Part shown: one piece after another, positions 27,782-36,185 of the stretch
Numbering within the stretch: the first letter of the stretch is position 1
How the letters are laid out: each line of letters opens with the position of its first letter
NCBI GenBank assembly: GCA_025655595.1
Contig: JAHXIO010000011.1
Location: 595,247-659,246 of the forward strand
Length of the DNA: 64,000 nucleotides
Direction of reading: 5' to 3'
DNA from: Candidatus Thiodiazotropha sp. (ex Monitilora ramsayi)
GTDB lineage: Bacteria > Pseudomonadota > Gammaproteobacteria > Chromatiales > Chromatiaceae
Translations under genes and position numbers: made by a program
Notes under the pieces: generated by a model
Told to the model about the DNA's origin: nothing
The model's input: the letters and a program-made list of their open reading frames with translations, nothing else
Databases searched by the model: none

Positions 27782-29680
27782 TTACATGTTTCTGATCGAT
27801 ATGGAAAAACAGCTTCCTTTCCCCGGCTGGCTATAGATAGATAGTTCGTAACCGGATTTCTCACACAATATCTTTACAATGTACAATCCCAAACCGAATC
27901 CTTGCATCTCGATTTCCGCTTGTCCACTTTGCTCGAAGGGTTGTAATAAGCGCTCTATAATGGACGGGTCCATACCTCTCCCTGTATCCCATATTTGTAT
28001 ATCTATGTGATTGGATTTTTGACGTGCGCCTAGGAATACTCGCCCCCTGTCTGTATAGCGAATGGCATTGGCAAGGAGGTTATCGAGGATACGGAGCAGG
28101 CTTTGTGGCGATGCAAGGATACTGAGACGACTTGGAAAGTAACTTAAATATATTCCTTTGACACTGGCTTGAAGCTCGTGGTGTGCGATAGCCTGCTCAA
28201 AAATATCGCTTAGTTTTGTATCCACCTTTCTCCCCAATACATCGGCTTTCGCATCATGAATAATACTGCGTAATAGCTGCTCAGCGTAGGAAATAGTCTT
28301 ATCTATATGTTGCTTGATCTCTTTACCTGTCTCCTCGGGTATCGCCTCTATCGCCATGCGAACTGATGAAAGGGGTTGAGCTAAATCGTGTGTTGTCGAT
28401 GCAAATTGCAAAATCTTATTTTGAGTTTCTGCCATAAGCTCATTTTTATCTTTTTCAACCAAAGCGAGTGTTTCTGCTTCCTTCAAGCGACTTTTTAGCA
28501 TACTGGTATAGTCTATTCGTAACTGCCGGTTTTGAACGGCTAATGCAACAGAGAAAAAAAGCACTTCGAGCGCATAACCAATCTTCGCGTATGTGGTGGG
28601 ATGGGCATCGATAAAGTTTATCAGCCCTATTACTGCAGAAATAAACATTATATTAACGAAAAAAACATGGCTAAAAATGCTTATTGAAAATACTTTGGCG
28701 GATGCCAGTTGCTGCCTGTGAACCCAGAAAGAAGTAAAAACAAGAAGCGGGATAAGAAGAATGCCGAATATTACTAAAGGCTCAATCGTATTGAGCAACA
28801 GAGTGAAAATGAATATTGGGATAATGAGTATAGTACCACCCGTATAAACTTGATAAAGACGGCTGTTTTTTGCTTTTAGGAAGAGAAATTCACGAATAAA
28901 TAATAGGTAGAAAATGTAAGTAAAGGTCAATATTAGCGGTGGTGCCTGTAGTGACCACGCTCCTTGCTCCGGCCATAAATATTTAAAGTTGTAACCGCTC
29001 ATGTCGCTGACAACCAGCGTCATACAGAGAACTAAAGCGGTATATAGCAAGTACGTAGCATTACGATTAAGTAACCAGTGCACACTAATCGTGCAAAAAA
29101 ATGCTAACATGAAGCCAATTAACAAACTGTTGGTACTGGCTTCCAGATGACGAAAGTGAGTAAAGTTTAATGGCGAATATAGTTTCAGTTCCAACGGAAC
29201 ATCGCCCATTGATCTGTAATTTATGTATAGCGTCTTTCTCTCATGAGCGGCCATAGATAGAGGTATGAAGAGTATCGGCTCATCGATGGCACGTTCTGCG
29301 AATGTAGATTCGGCTGTTGATTCAATGATCGTGCTGATCTTGCTACCTTGCTTCCAATAGGCGTGTAAATAGTGCAGGGAAGGGTATCCCAACTCCAGAT
29401 ACCAGTTATGGGGCTGATTGTGCGGGTTTTGCAATTCGATTTTGAGCCAGTGGCGGGCTTTGGTCATGCCTAATGGTTTATCAGCTAACGGAACAAAGCC
29501 TATGTTATCGGAGAGTAGTGAAGACAAGGTGGTGTATCGACTGTCAGTATCAGTGAACAACAGGGTGCTTTCCCTTAGGCTGACTCCATTGGCATCAATA
29601 GGAATGTCGGTGACTGCCACGACATAGGGTGTTGATAGCAGAAATAGCAACAAGCCTATAATGAGGCGTGCGATATGCAT
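27782..29680 (-). CDS. 7TMR-DISM sensor histidine kinase
   Basis: This 632-residue protein has a signal peptide, a periplasmic 7TMR-DISMED2-like sensor (about 25-175, with KARHWLKIELQNP), seven membrane helices (about 185-385), a coiled linker, a HisKA domain with the phosphoacceptor His in STTHDLAQPLSSVR, and a HATPase domain (N box DNLLANAIRYTD, G1 DTGRGMD, G2 GFGLGLYIV). The extracellular domain family binds carbohydrates or small ligands. It is divergent from a NarL-type response regulator 56 bases away, which is its likely partner. The signal is unknown. Confidence 0.92.
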   Translation of the reverse strand: MHIARLIIGLLLFLLSTPYVVAVTDIPIDANGVSLRESTLLFTDTDSRYTTLSSLLSDNIGFVPLADKPLGMTKARHWLKIELQNPHNQPHNWYLELGYPSLHYLHAYWKQGSKISTIIESTAESTFAERAIDEPILFIPLSMAAHERKTLYINYRSMGDVPLELKLYSPLNFTHFRHLEASTNSLLIGFMLAFFCTISVHWLLNRNATYLLYTALVLCMTLVVSDMSGYNFKYLWPEQGAWSLQAPPLILTFTYIFYLLFIREFLFLKAKNSRLYQVYTGGTILIIPIFIFTLLLNTIEPLVIFGILLIPLLVFTSFWVHRQQLASAKVFSISIFSHVFFVNIMFISAVIGLINFIDAHPTTYAKIGYALEVLFFSVALAVQNRQLRIDYTSMLKSRLKEAETLALVEKDKNELMAETQNKILQFASTTHDLAQPLSSVRMAIEAIPEETGKEIKQHIDKTISYAEQLLRSIIHDAKADVLGRKVDTKLSDIFEQAIAHHELQASVKGIYLSYFPSRLSILASPQSLLRILDNLLANAIRYTDRGRVFLGARQKSNHIDIQIWDTGRGMDPSIIERLLQPFEQSGQAEIEMQGFGLGLYIVKILCEKSGYELSIYSQPGKGSCFSISIRNM

Positions 29681-29736
29681 TATTTATCTCTTTGTTAACC
29701 AGAAGTTACTTCAGAATTTTTGATATCTTAAGATCG

Positions 29737-30339
29737 ATGAATGTAGTTTTAGCCGATGATCATGCAATCTTCCGTGAAGGCCTGAAGCTTTTACTGGGGA
29801 CTCGTCCCGATTTCAATGTGGTAGCTGAGTTTGATAATGTTCAAGCGCTTAAGGAATACGTACAAAACCAGCCTCCCGAGCTTGTAATATTAGATTACCA
29901 CATGCCGAACGAGGATACGCTCGCCTGCATAGATTACTTGAAAACCCGTTTCGCAGCGATGAAAGTGATGGTTCTCACCGGTAGTCAGTCCGCTACCATT
30001 CTACAACAACTGGTGAAATCTAAAGCAGATGCGGTACTGCTTAAGGAGGGTTCCGGCAAGCAGATGTTGAGTGCTATACAGCAAGTACAGCACGGGAAGC
30101 GCTTGATTGCCGAACAGGTACAGGCCTTGCTTGATCACCTCCCTGCCGAATTAACGACACGGGAGTTTCAGATACTCACTCAACTCGTTCGCGGTCTGAG
30201 CAGCAAGGAAATTGCCGATATGTTGAGCATCGCCCCCAAAACTGTTGATAAACATCGAGAGAACTTGATGAAAAAACTACAGGTCAGCAATGTGGCACAG
30301 CTGCTGAACGTTGCACATCAGCTTCACCTGCTCGATTAG
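29737..30339 (+). CDS. NarL/LuxR-family response regulator
   Basis: The ATG at MNVVLADDHAIFREGL fits the receiver domain start; the frame is open upstream but that part has no family match. The receiver spans residues 1-115 with phospho-Asp in LVILDYHMPN and the Lys in LLKEGSG. The LuxR-type helix-turn-helix covers 135-198 (LTTREFQILTQLVRGLSSKE, KTVDKHRENLMKKL). It probably receives phosphate from the divergent 7TMR-DISM kinase. Target genes are unknown; the downstream ELWxxDGT lipoprotein is one candidate. Confidence 0.93.
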   Translation: MNVVLADDHAIFREGLKLLLGTRPDFNVVAEFDNVQALKEYVQNQPPELVILDYHMPNEDTLACIDYLKTRFAAMKVMVLTGSQSATILQQLVKSKADAVLLKEGSGKQMLSAIQQVQHGKRLIAEQVQALLDHLPAELTTREFQILTQLVRGLSSKEIADMLSIAPKTVDKHRENLMKKLQVSNVAQLLNVAHQLHLLD

Positions 30340-30600
30340 TTGTGCAGTTATCACCTAGACAATCGGTAAGCCTCTCATAAGCACTTCTTGAAATGCCTTT
30401 GGTCGCAATTGAATCCCAGGGTTAGGTTCCCACCCCTCGTTAACACTCCCCATATCAGGCTCCGCGTGAAATACATAGTGTAGGAGTTTACTTCTCTCAA
30501 CCGACCGGGAAGGACCAAATCAGAAAAAATACGGAAATCTACGTATACGGATCCGGTTAGTCATTGTCGATACATTATTTAGGATTCGTTACGGCAATGG

Positions 30601-33597
30601 ATGTATAACATCATGATTATCAAGCAGATATTTCTGGGAATCTTCAGCGACGCACACCACGGTCCACTTTCTGCAATGGGCATATTGGTTCTCCTCTTGA
30701 GTAACCTTGCCCTGGTAGGGTGTGGCGGAGGGGGGACTGATTCAGAGCCAGTCTCGACTAATGCCCGCTCCATCAACGGAGTTGCTTCAAAAGGCATCAT
30801 ACATGGCGGTCTGGTACGTGCTTATGCTGTCAATAGTGACGGTACTCAAGGTCTAGAGCTTGATTCAGCCCAAACAGACCTACAGGGCCAATACAGTTTG
30901 GAGATCACGGGTCATACAGGCCCTGTAATTCTTGAGGTAACAGGCGGGTCTTACACTGATGAGGCGACGGGGTCGATCCTTGACAACACCAGGCTCCGTG
31001 CCGTCATACCTCCTGTTAGCGGAAATAGAAAAGTGGCTATCACACCACTGACGGAGATTGCGGTTCAGATTGCCGGTGAATCACTCACTCTTAGCAAAAT
31101 CAACAATGCCAATGCTGCCGTATCTGTCCTTATAGGAGGGGCGGATATAACCGAAGTCCAGCCACAGGATATCAACGGAGATCTGAGCGGCGCCACTCAG
31201 GCAGAGAAGGACTATACCATGGTTCTTGCCGCAGTCTCCCAGATGGTTGAAGACGGCAGCGCCGTTGATGTTTCTGCTGTCACGACCATGTTAAGCAGCG
31301 ATCTTGAAGATGATGGCCGGTTGACGATTGGCGATTCGGGCGTGGGCGATCTTCTACAGGGTGCACTGATGAACTTTATCGCCTCAGACGAAAACAATAC
31401 CGGCCTTATCGAGGACGATCTGACTCTGGACGAAGCCCTTGTAAAAGTCACCAGACATTTCGTTTTGACGAAAATTGCGTACGAACACGACGGCGATAGT
31501 ACGACTGACGAAGTTACCGTCTATGGTTATAACATCAGAGGAAAACAGATCATGACCGCGCATGATGGTGATTGGGCGGATGGTATTGTGCCTGACGGTG
31601 TGGCTGACCAACGCACATTTTCCACATATGACATAAACGGCAAGGAAATTCATAAGGAGGTGGACTCAAATGGAGACGGTGTGATTGACAGCTTTACGGG
31701 CTATACCTACAACATAAATAACCAGATGACACTGGAGGAGGTCGACACCAACAATGACGGCATAGTGAACAAGCGTATCACCTGGACTCACACTCAAATT
31801 ACTGAAGGCACTAGAGTCGTAAAAGAGTGGGATAATGACTTAGACGACGTCGCTGACCTGCGCTTTACCTATGAATACGACGTTAATGGCAATAAGACCC
31901 TGGAAGACAGGGATTATAATGCTGATGGCGTGAATAATCACTATACCTGGACCTACGATGAAAATGGCTACTTGGTCATGTTTGAGTCCGATGGAACTTA
32001 CCAAACCTCTCCTGATGGTAATGTCGATGCCCGCTATATCTGGACCAATAACGCCGATGGCAAAAGGGTGTTACAGGAGAGCGATAGTGACGCCAACGGA
32101 ACAATCGACTCTATCCAAACATGGGCTTATAACGCTTCCGGGCAAGTAACCCGGTATGATTTTGACTACGACCTTGATGGTGTCAGTGATGAGTACACGA
32201 TCTACACCTATGATGAGTATGGCAATCTGATCAAGGAGGAAGGGACAGAGCCACTACGTACCAATGTCACATATACATGGCGTAGTATCACAGAGGCACC
32301 AAATCTCTTCTCAGGCAGTAACGGTGTCAGTGGCTCTGAGCTATGGACTACGGATGCTACCGAGTCTGGAACCAATATGGTCAAGGATATCGACCAGAGC
32401 GCATATGGCTCTTTCCCCGAGGGATACACCTCCCTTGGCAACATCTCCCTTTTCTGGGCATATGAGAGCACCACTGGCTATGAACTCTGGGCAAGCAACG
32501 GCACCGAATTAGGCACCTATTTGGTCAAAGACTTGTGGCTGGGCAGCGGATCTTCAAATCCCTATTACATGATAGCTTTCAAAAGCAAACTCTACTTCAG
32601 CGCCATTGACTATGCCAATAGCCGATATCTTTTGCATGTCACCGACGGCACACCGGCAGGAACGAAGTTGTTGCTTGACCGGGATTCAAACCTGATAGGC
32701 TCACCATCTGGATTCATCATAGTGGGCGACAATCTCATGTTCACTGCATCGGACGGCGTGCACGGCCATGAGCTTTGGTTAAGCGATGGCACCGAAGCCG
32801 GTACATACATGCTGAAAGACATCAATCCGGGTGCTGACAATTCAAGTCCCGGCTGGCAGCATGTTATCGATGGCAAGCTCTATTTCGCGGCTAACGATGG
32901 CGTGCATGCAAGCGAACTCTGGGGCAGCGATGGCACCGAGGACGGCACGCACATGGTCAAGGATATCAACCCCGGCTATGTAAGCTCAGGTCCAAGCCAA
33001 ATGGCTGAAATTGGGGGAGGAAAATTCATCTTCAGGGCCGACGGTGATGACGCCGGTACGAGGAAGGATGAAATCTGGGTATCTGACGGCACGGAGGCCG
33101 GAACAGAACTGATCCTCGATCCAGAGACTGATGCATTCCACGGCTGGTTGCTGGCATCTATTGACGGTAAGGCGATATTTTCATCCAACAACCTGGAAAA
33201 CGGTACTGAACTCTGGATCAGCGACGGCACAGCGGATGGCACAAGGATACTCAAGGACATCAACCCCGGCGTGGGCAGTGCGAGCCCTAACAGTTACTTT
33301 TTGCACGGCGGCAAGGTCTATTTTAGTGCCGATGACGGCACAAACGGAATCGAGCTTTGGGTGACAGACGGTACCGCAAGCGGCACCTATATGGTCAAGG
33401 ACATCAATCCCGGCGTAAGCGGTTCAAGTCTATGGGATATAAGGAGTTCAGGCAGTCAACTCTATTTCGCAGCCGATGATGGTACCCACGGCAACGAGCT
33501 ATGGATTTCAGACGGGACCGAGGCCGGTACTAAAATGGTTAAGGATATCAACCCAGGATTAAATGATGGCTACATCGGCGTGGACCCTGATTTTTAA
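30601..33597 (+). CDS. Giant lipoprotein with ELWxxDGT propeller repeats
   Basis: This 998-residue protein has a lipoprotein signal with lipobox ALVGC (Cys near residue 41), although 25 residues precede the hydrophobic part; an ATG at 30676 is an alternative start. Residues 55-130 look like a carboxypeptidase-regulatory beta-sandwich, 330-560 hold Asp/Asn-rich repeats of the DxNxDGxxD type (possible Ca2+ loops) with Y-T-Y-D-xx-G-N spacing, and 560-998 carry about nine ELWxSDGTxxGT repeats, each followed by MVKDINPG. This last family forms propeller-like surface domains. A surface or secreted adhesive role is likely; no enzyme motif was seen. Confidence 0.85.
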   Translation: MYNIMIIKQIFLGIFSDAHHGPLSAMGILVLLLSNLALVGCGGGGTDSEPVSTNARSINGVASKGIIHGGLVRAYAVNSDGTQGLELDSAQTDLQGQYSLEITGHTGPVILEVTGGSYTDEATGSILDNTRLRAVIPPVSGNRKVAITPLTEIAVQIAGESLTLSKINNANAAVSVLIGGADITEVQPQDINGDLSGATQAEKDYTMVLAAVSQMVEDGSAVDVSAVTTMLSSDLEDDGRLTIGDSGVGDLLQGALMNFIASDENNTGLIEDDLTLDEALVKVTRHFVLTKIAYEHDGDSTTDEVTVYGYNIRGKQIMTAHDGDWADGIVPDGVADQRTFSTYDINGKEIHKEVDSNGDGVIDSFTGYTYNINNQMTLEEVDTNNDGIVNKRITWTHTQITEGTRVVKEWDNDLDDVADLRFTYEYDVNGNKTLEDRDYNADGVNNHYTWTYDENGYLVMFESDGTYQTSPDGNVDARYIWTNNADGKRVLQESDSDANGTIDSIQTWAYNASGQVTRYDFDYDLDGVSDEYTIYTYDEYGNLIKEEGTEPLRTNVTYTWRSITEAPNLFSGSNGVSGSELWTTDATESGTNMVKDIDQSAYGSFPEGYTSLGNISLFWAYESTTGYELWASNGTELGTYLVKDLWLGSGSSNPYYMIAFKSKLYFSAIDYANSRYLLHVTDGTPAGTKLLLDRDSNLIGSPSGFIIVGDNLMFTASDGVHGHELWLSDGTEAGTYMLKDINPGADNSSPGWQHVIDGKLYFAANDGVHASELWGSDGTEDGTHMVKDINPGYVSSGPSQMAEIGGGKFIFRADGDDAGTRKDEIWVSDGTEAGTELILDPETDAFHGWLLASIDGKAIFSSNNLENGTELWISDGTADGTRILKDINPGVGSASPNSYFLHGGKVYFSADDGTNGIELWVTDGTASGTYMVKDINPGVSGSSLWDIRSSGSQLYFAADDGTHGNELWISDGTEAGTKMVKDINPGLNDGYIGVDPDF

Positions 33598-33806
33598 CCT
33601 ATGGAAACGAGGTCAGAGTATATTAACTCTGACCCTGCCAGATACAAAAGGGCCTGGTCATGAGTGAACTTCACAGAGGCAAAGATATGGGTAAGTCGCT
33701 TATGAATTGCCGGTTCATCGGAAAAGAACAACAAGTAGACTGCAACTATCGGCTGGTCAGGATAACCAGCCACTACAGGATTTCTACCAAAAGCAAGTTT
33801 AGCCAA
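33594..33806 (-). pseudogene. Possible remnant of a REP-associated tyrosine transposase
   Basis: The 70-codon frame opens MAKLAFGRNPVVAGYPDQP and continues to LLFFSDE. Intact members of the Y1/RayT family open with M-A-R/K-L-A-R-x-V-V-x-G-Y-P and have FF-x-D/E-E-D about 20 residues later. The central QRG motif, the HUH pair and the catalytic Tyr are all missing, and the frame runs into one of the flanking palindromes. The start is TTG. I read it as an internally deleted N-terminal fragment. The alternative is a chance frame. Confidence 0.4.
33611..33634. repeat. TCAGAGT palindrome, copy 1
   Basis: GGTCAGAGT and ACTCTGACC form perfect 9-bp arms with a 6-base centre. The same core recurs 250 bases downstream. 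Palindromes with this core commonly flank Y1 REP-type transposase genes. Confidence 0.75.
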
Positions 33807-33869
33807 TGATCGGTAGTGGATCAGTTTGAAATTTCCTGATTCCGTTTTTTGTATGAATCAATAGATGGG

Positions 33870-33891
33870 GTCAGAGTAAATTTACTCTGAC
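33870..33891. repeat. TCAGAGT palindrome, copy 2
   Basis: The arms GTCAGAGTAAA and TTTACTCTGAC make a perfect 22-bp palindrome. With copy 1 it brackets the presumed transposase remnant. Confidence 0.75.
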
Positions 33892-34124
33892 ATCAAAATT
33901 GGCACAAGAAGCCTAGCGTACTCACTATTAAATGAGTATCGGGCTACTTCGAGTGTACTTTTTCAGACCAACCTATGGGCCAGGATCATCTTATCGTTAA
34001 GCGACGTTACAATCACTTATGTAGTCCTGCTACAGGTTCACCATTCCGACTAAAAATGATCTCGACTATGAGGATCAAATTAGTTAATAGGCCCTAGACA
34101 GATCTCGTCCAGGGATCCTTAATC

Positions 34125-34310
34125 TTAACTCTTCGGGAGCTGCGGCTGACCGCCTTGCGCTTTAGCTATTTCAACGATAGTCTCCAGCCGAACCAGACGT
34201 TTATCAACGTCGAGCATGACCGATTCGACCCGTTCGATATCCTTGTTCATTCGCTTGACTTCATCTGTCAGTTTCAACACATCCAACAGCATGTCTTTAA
34301 ATCCGGACAT
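34125..34310 (-). CDS. Small coiled-coil protein, partner of the ribbon-helix-helix gene
   Basis: This 61-residue protein is a single amphipathic helix in heptads (VLKLTDEVKRMNKDIERVES and DKRLVRLETIVEIAKAQ) with a Pro-rich tail. Its ATG shares one base with the stop of the upstream ribbon-helix-helix gene, so translation is coupled. No toxin motif (RNase, kinase, pore) is visible. It may be an oligomerising partner of the regulator. No family was recognised. Confidence 0.6.
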   Translation of the reverse strand: MSGFKDMLLDVLKLTDEVKRMNKDIERVESVMLDVDKRLVRLETIVEIAKAQGGQPQLPKS

Positions 34311-34588
34311 TATTTGATTCCTTTCAACTCCAGGGCTTTCAGCGCCTTGTTCAACCGCTTCCGGGTTTTAGCCGTCTCCTTGATCGCCTCCTGGAGCCTC
34401 TCGGTGACCAATTCCAGCAATTCACTTTCTTCAATATCCATGGAGTCCGGATCATAGGAATCGATCGACAGCCGCACGATCTCTGCAGCGGATGTCCCAC
34501 GGTCCTTCGAAAGCTGATCCAGCTTTTCGATATTATCCGCCGAGAGCATGATCTGTTTTCGAATCAGGTTTTCCGCTGACGCCGCCAT
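34310..34588 (-). CDS. Ribbon-helix-helix DNA-binding protein
   Basis: The ATG is chosen over an upstream TTG because TTGGAGT precedes it. Residues 8-45 (RKQIMLSADNIEKLDQLSK, then TSAAEIVRLSIDSY) have the CopG/ParD-type ribbon-helix-helix pattern: one strand followed by two helices. The C-terminal half is charged and helical (ERLQEAIKETAKTRKRLNKA) and may contact the coiled-coil partner encoded next. A perfect palindrome covers its ribosome site, the usual layout for self-repression. It resembles an antitoxin-like regulator, but no known toxin is present. Confidence 0.7.
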   Translation of the reverse strand: MAASAENLIRKQIMLSADNIEKLDQLSKDRGTSAAEIVRLSIDSYDPDSMDIEESELLELVTERLQEAIKETAKTRKRLNKALKALELKGIK

Positions 34589-34596
34589 GTACAAAA

Positions 34597-34647
34597 ACTC
34601 CAATCAATGTATTGGAGTATTATACACATACACATTGATATACACAA
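34597..34647 (-). promoter_or_regulatory. Promoter and palindromic operator of the ribbon-helix-helix pair
   Basis: Reading on the minus strand, TTGTGT (34647-34642) and TATAAT (34624-34619) are separated by 17 bases, a good sigma-70 promoter. Just downstream, ACTCCAAT (34597-34604) and ATTGGAGT (34611-34618) form a perfect 8-bp palindrome that includes the ribosome site. The spacer also contains GTGTAT three times. Binding of the ribbon-helix-helix protein here would block both transcription and, indirectly, translation. Confidence 0.65.
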
Positions 34648-34692
34648 CTTTGCGTTCCCATTGTATTTATTTCAGAGAACGGTTTTGCCCCC

Positions 34693-35199
34693 CTAAAAGA
34701 TCGGTACCAGTTTATGACCTTGCGTCTGCCATCCGATCAGGGAGATAAAGCCATCGCCCACGACGTCCATCTCGGGTAGCACTGTACTGTTCTCCACCTC
34801 GAACACTTTGGTCGCGACAGCGCAGACCTCCATTCGGACCCCGTTTGCTTTCAATGCCTTTGCCGATTCCGCGATCGATTTCAGCTCCTCCTCATACTCC
34901 ATGGCCAACAGCTCCTCCGGCTCTGTGCTGAGATATTTGACCGTTTGACCGATGAAGACCAATACCATATTCGGCGTCACACCCTGTCTGACCAGGCCAT
35001 CGTGCGTTCCACGGATAATATCCATGTAGAAGGCTGTTTTTTTCGGATTGGTAAAATCGATGAGGAAGACACTCTTCGTCGCCTCGACCCCAATCAACGC
35101 CGCAGCATCATTGATCGCCTCCTCCGCCGACAAGGGCGAAGCCACCCAAAATCCCATAAACAACACCGCAAACACACCGATCCTATTAATGAATTTCAT
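34693..35199 (-). CDS. Exported DsrE-like protein
   Basis: The ATG follows AAGAGGTTTGATT, a clear ribosome site. A signal peptide (MKFINRIGVFAVLFMGFWV to LSAEE) is followed by a DsrE/F-like fold: VFLIDFTNPKKTAFYMDII, THDGLVRQGVTPNMVLVFIG, then NGVRMEVCAVATKVF with a conserved-looking Cys, and the end VVGDGFISLIGWQTQGHKLV. Cytoplasmic DsrE proteins carry sulfur in oxidation pathways; exported ones are common in sulfur oxidisers and their role is not settled. It lies just after the terminator of the formaldehyde genes, so it is probably a separate unit. Confidence 0.8.
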   Translation of the reverse strand: MKFINRIGVFAVLFMGFWVASPLSAEEAINDAAALIGVEATKSVFLIDFTNPKKTAFYMDIIRGTHDGLVRQGVTPNMVLVFIGQTVKYLSTEPEELLAMEYEEELKSIAESAKALKANGVRMEVCAVATKVFEVENSTVLPEMDVVGDGFISLIGWQTQGHKLVPIF

Positions 35200-35278
35200 A
35201 ATCAAACCTCTTACAACATTTCATGACAAACAATGAATACAACTATCAAGTACTGAACAAAAAGCCATAGATCCACTT

Positions 35279-35320
35279 AAAAAAAAGATCCTCAGCGGCC
35301 GGAGGAAAGCCGGCATGAGG
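35279..35320 (-). terminator. Intrinsic terminator after the formaldehyde genes
   Basis: On the minus strand CCTCATGCCGG pairs with CCGGCCGCTGAGG around a short loop, and the stem is followed by ATC and eight T residues. It closes the transcript that ends with S-formylglutathione hydrolase and separates it from the DsrE-like gene. Confidence 0.85.
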
Positions 35321-35339
35321 ACCTGAGGGGGAGCGAATA

Positions 35340-36176
35340 TCAATCCGACAGCGCTTTGGCATGATAGGCCAGATGCTCTCCGATAAAGGTAGCGATGAAG
35401 TGGTAGCTGTGATCGTATCCCTCCTGCCGACGCAGGGTGACGGGAAATCCCCGTGCTTCACAGGCCGCTTCCAGATCCTCGGGATAGAGCTGTTCGGCCA
35501 GAAACTCATCATTGGTACCCTGGTCGACAAAGAGGGGAATCTCTGCCGCGCCCGCCTTGATCAGTTCAGTGGCATCGTAGGACTTCCAGGATGCCTTGTC
35601 GTCGCCCAGATAGGTGCCGAAGCAACCTTCTCCCCACCCGCAAACTGTCGGATGACAGATAGGGGAAAAGGCGGAGACTGAGCGATAGGCACCGGTCTCC
35701 CTGAGGGCACAAACCAGTGCACCATGCCCCCCCATGGAATGGCCGGTGATCGACTTCAGGCCGGGAATTACCGGCAATGTCGCCTCCACCAACGCAGGCA
35801 GCTCCCGGGTGACATAGTCATACATCTGGTAGTGGGCGGCCCAGGGACCCTGAGTGGCATTGACATAGAATCCCGCCCCCTTGCCCAGGTCGTATCGTTC
35901 GGGTTCATCCACGACCTCGTCACCCCGCGGACTGGTATCGGGCATCACCAGGGCGATGCCCAGCTCGGAGGCATAGCGTTGGGCGCCGGCCTTGGTGCGT
36001 ACATTGTCGTCGGTACAGGTCAGGCCGGAGAGCCAATAGACCACCGGCACCCGCTCCGTCTCCGCTTTGGGCGGTAAGTAGACGGAGAATGTCATGATGC
36101 AGTGGCAGACCGCCGAACTGTGCTCATAGCGATTGAGCCAACCACCGAACTCCTTGATGCTCTCTATCTGTTTCAT
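35340..36176 (-). CDS. fghA: S-formylglutathione hydrolase
   Basis: The ATG at MKQIESIKEFGGW gives 278 residues, the family length. It is an alpha/beta hydrolase with the nucleophile Ser in GHSMGGHGAL, Asp in DQGTNDEF and His in YDHSYHFIATF. The N-terminal part (YLPPKAETERVPVVYWLSGL, TCTDDN) is the esterase D signature. It hydrolyses S-formylglutathione to formate and glutathione, completing formaldehyde oxidation. It follows the dehydrogenase gene by 9 bases and is the last gene before a strong terminator. Confidence 0.96.
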   Translation of the reverse strand: MKQIESIKEFGGWLNRYEHSSAVCHCIMTFSVYLPPKAETERVPVVYWLSGLTCTDDNVRTKAGAQRYASELGIALVMPDTSPRGDEVVDEPERYDLGKGAGFYVNATQGPWAAHYQMYDYVTRELPALVEATLPVIPGLKSITGHSMGGHGALVCALRETGAYRSVSAFSPICHPTVCGWGEGCFGTYLGDDKASWKSYDATELIKAGAAEIPLFVDQGTNDEFLAEQLYPEDLEAACEARGFPVTLRRQEGYDHSYHFIATFIGEHLAYHAKALSD

Positions 36177-36185
36177 CGGCAATAC

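Larger units (their letters stand above)
33598..34124. other. Gene-poor region with transposase remains
   Basis: This 527-base region holds two TCAGAGT palindromes and a short frame that looks like the remnant of a REP-associated transposase (all listed separately). The part from 33900 to 34124 shows no gene or repeat that I can recognise. Confidence 0.5.
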
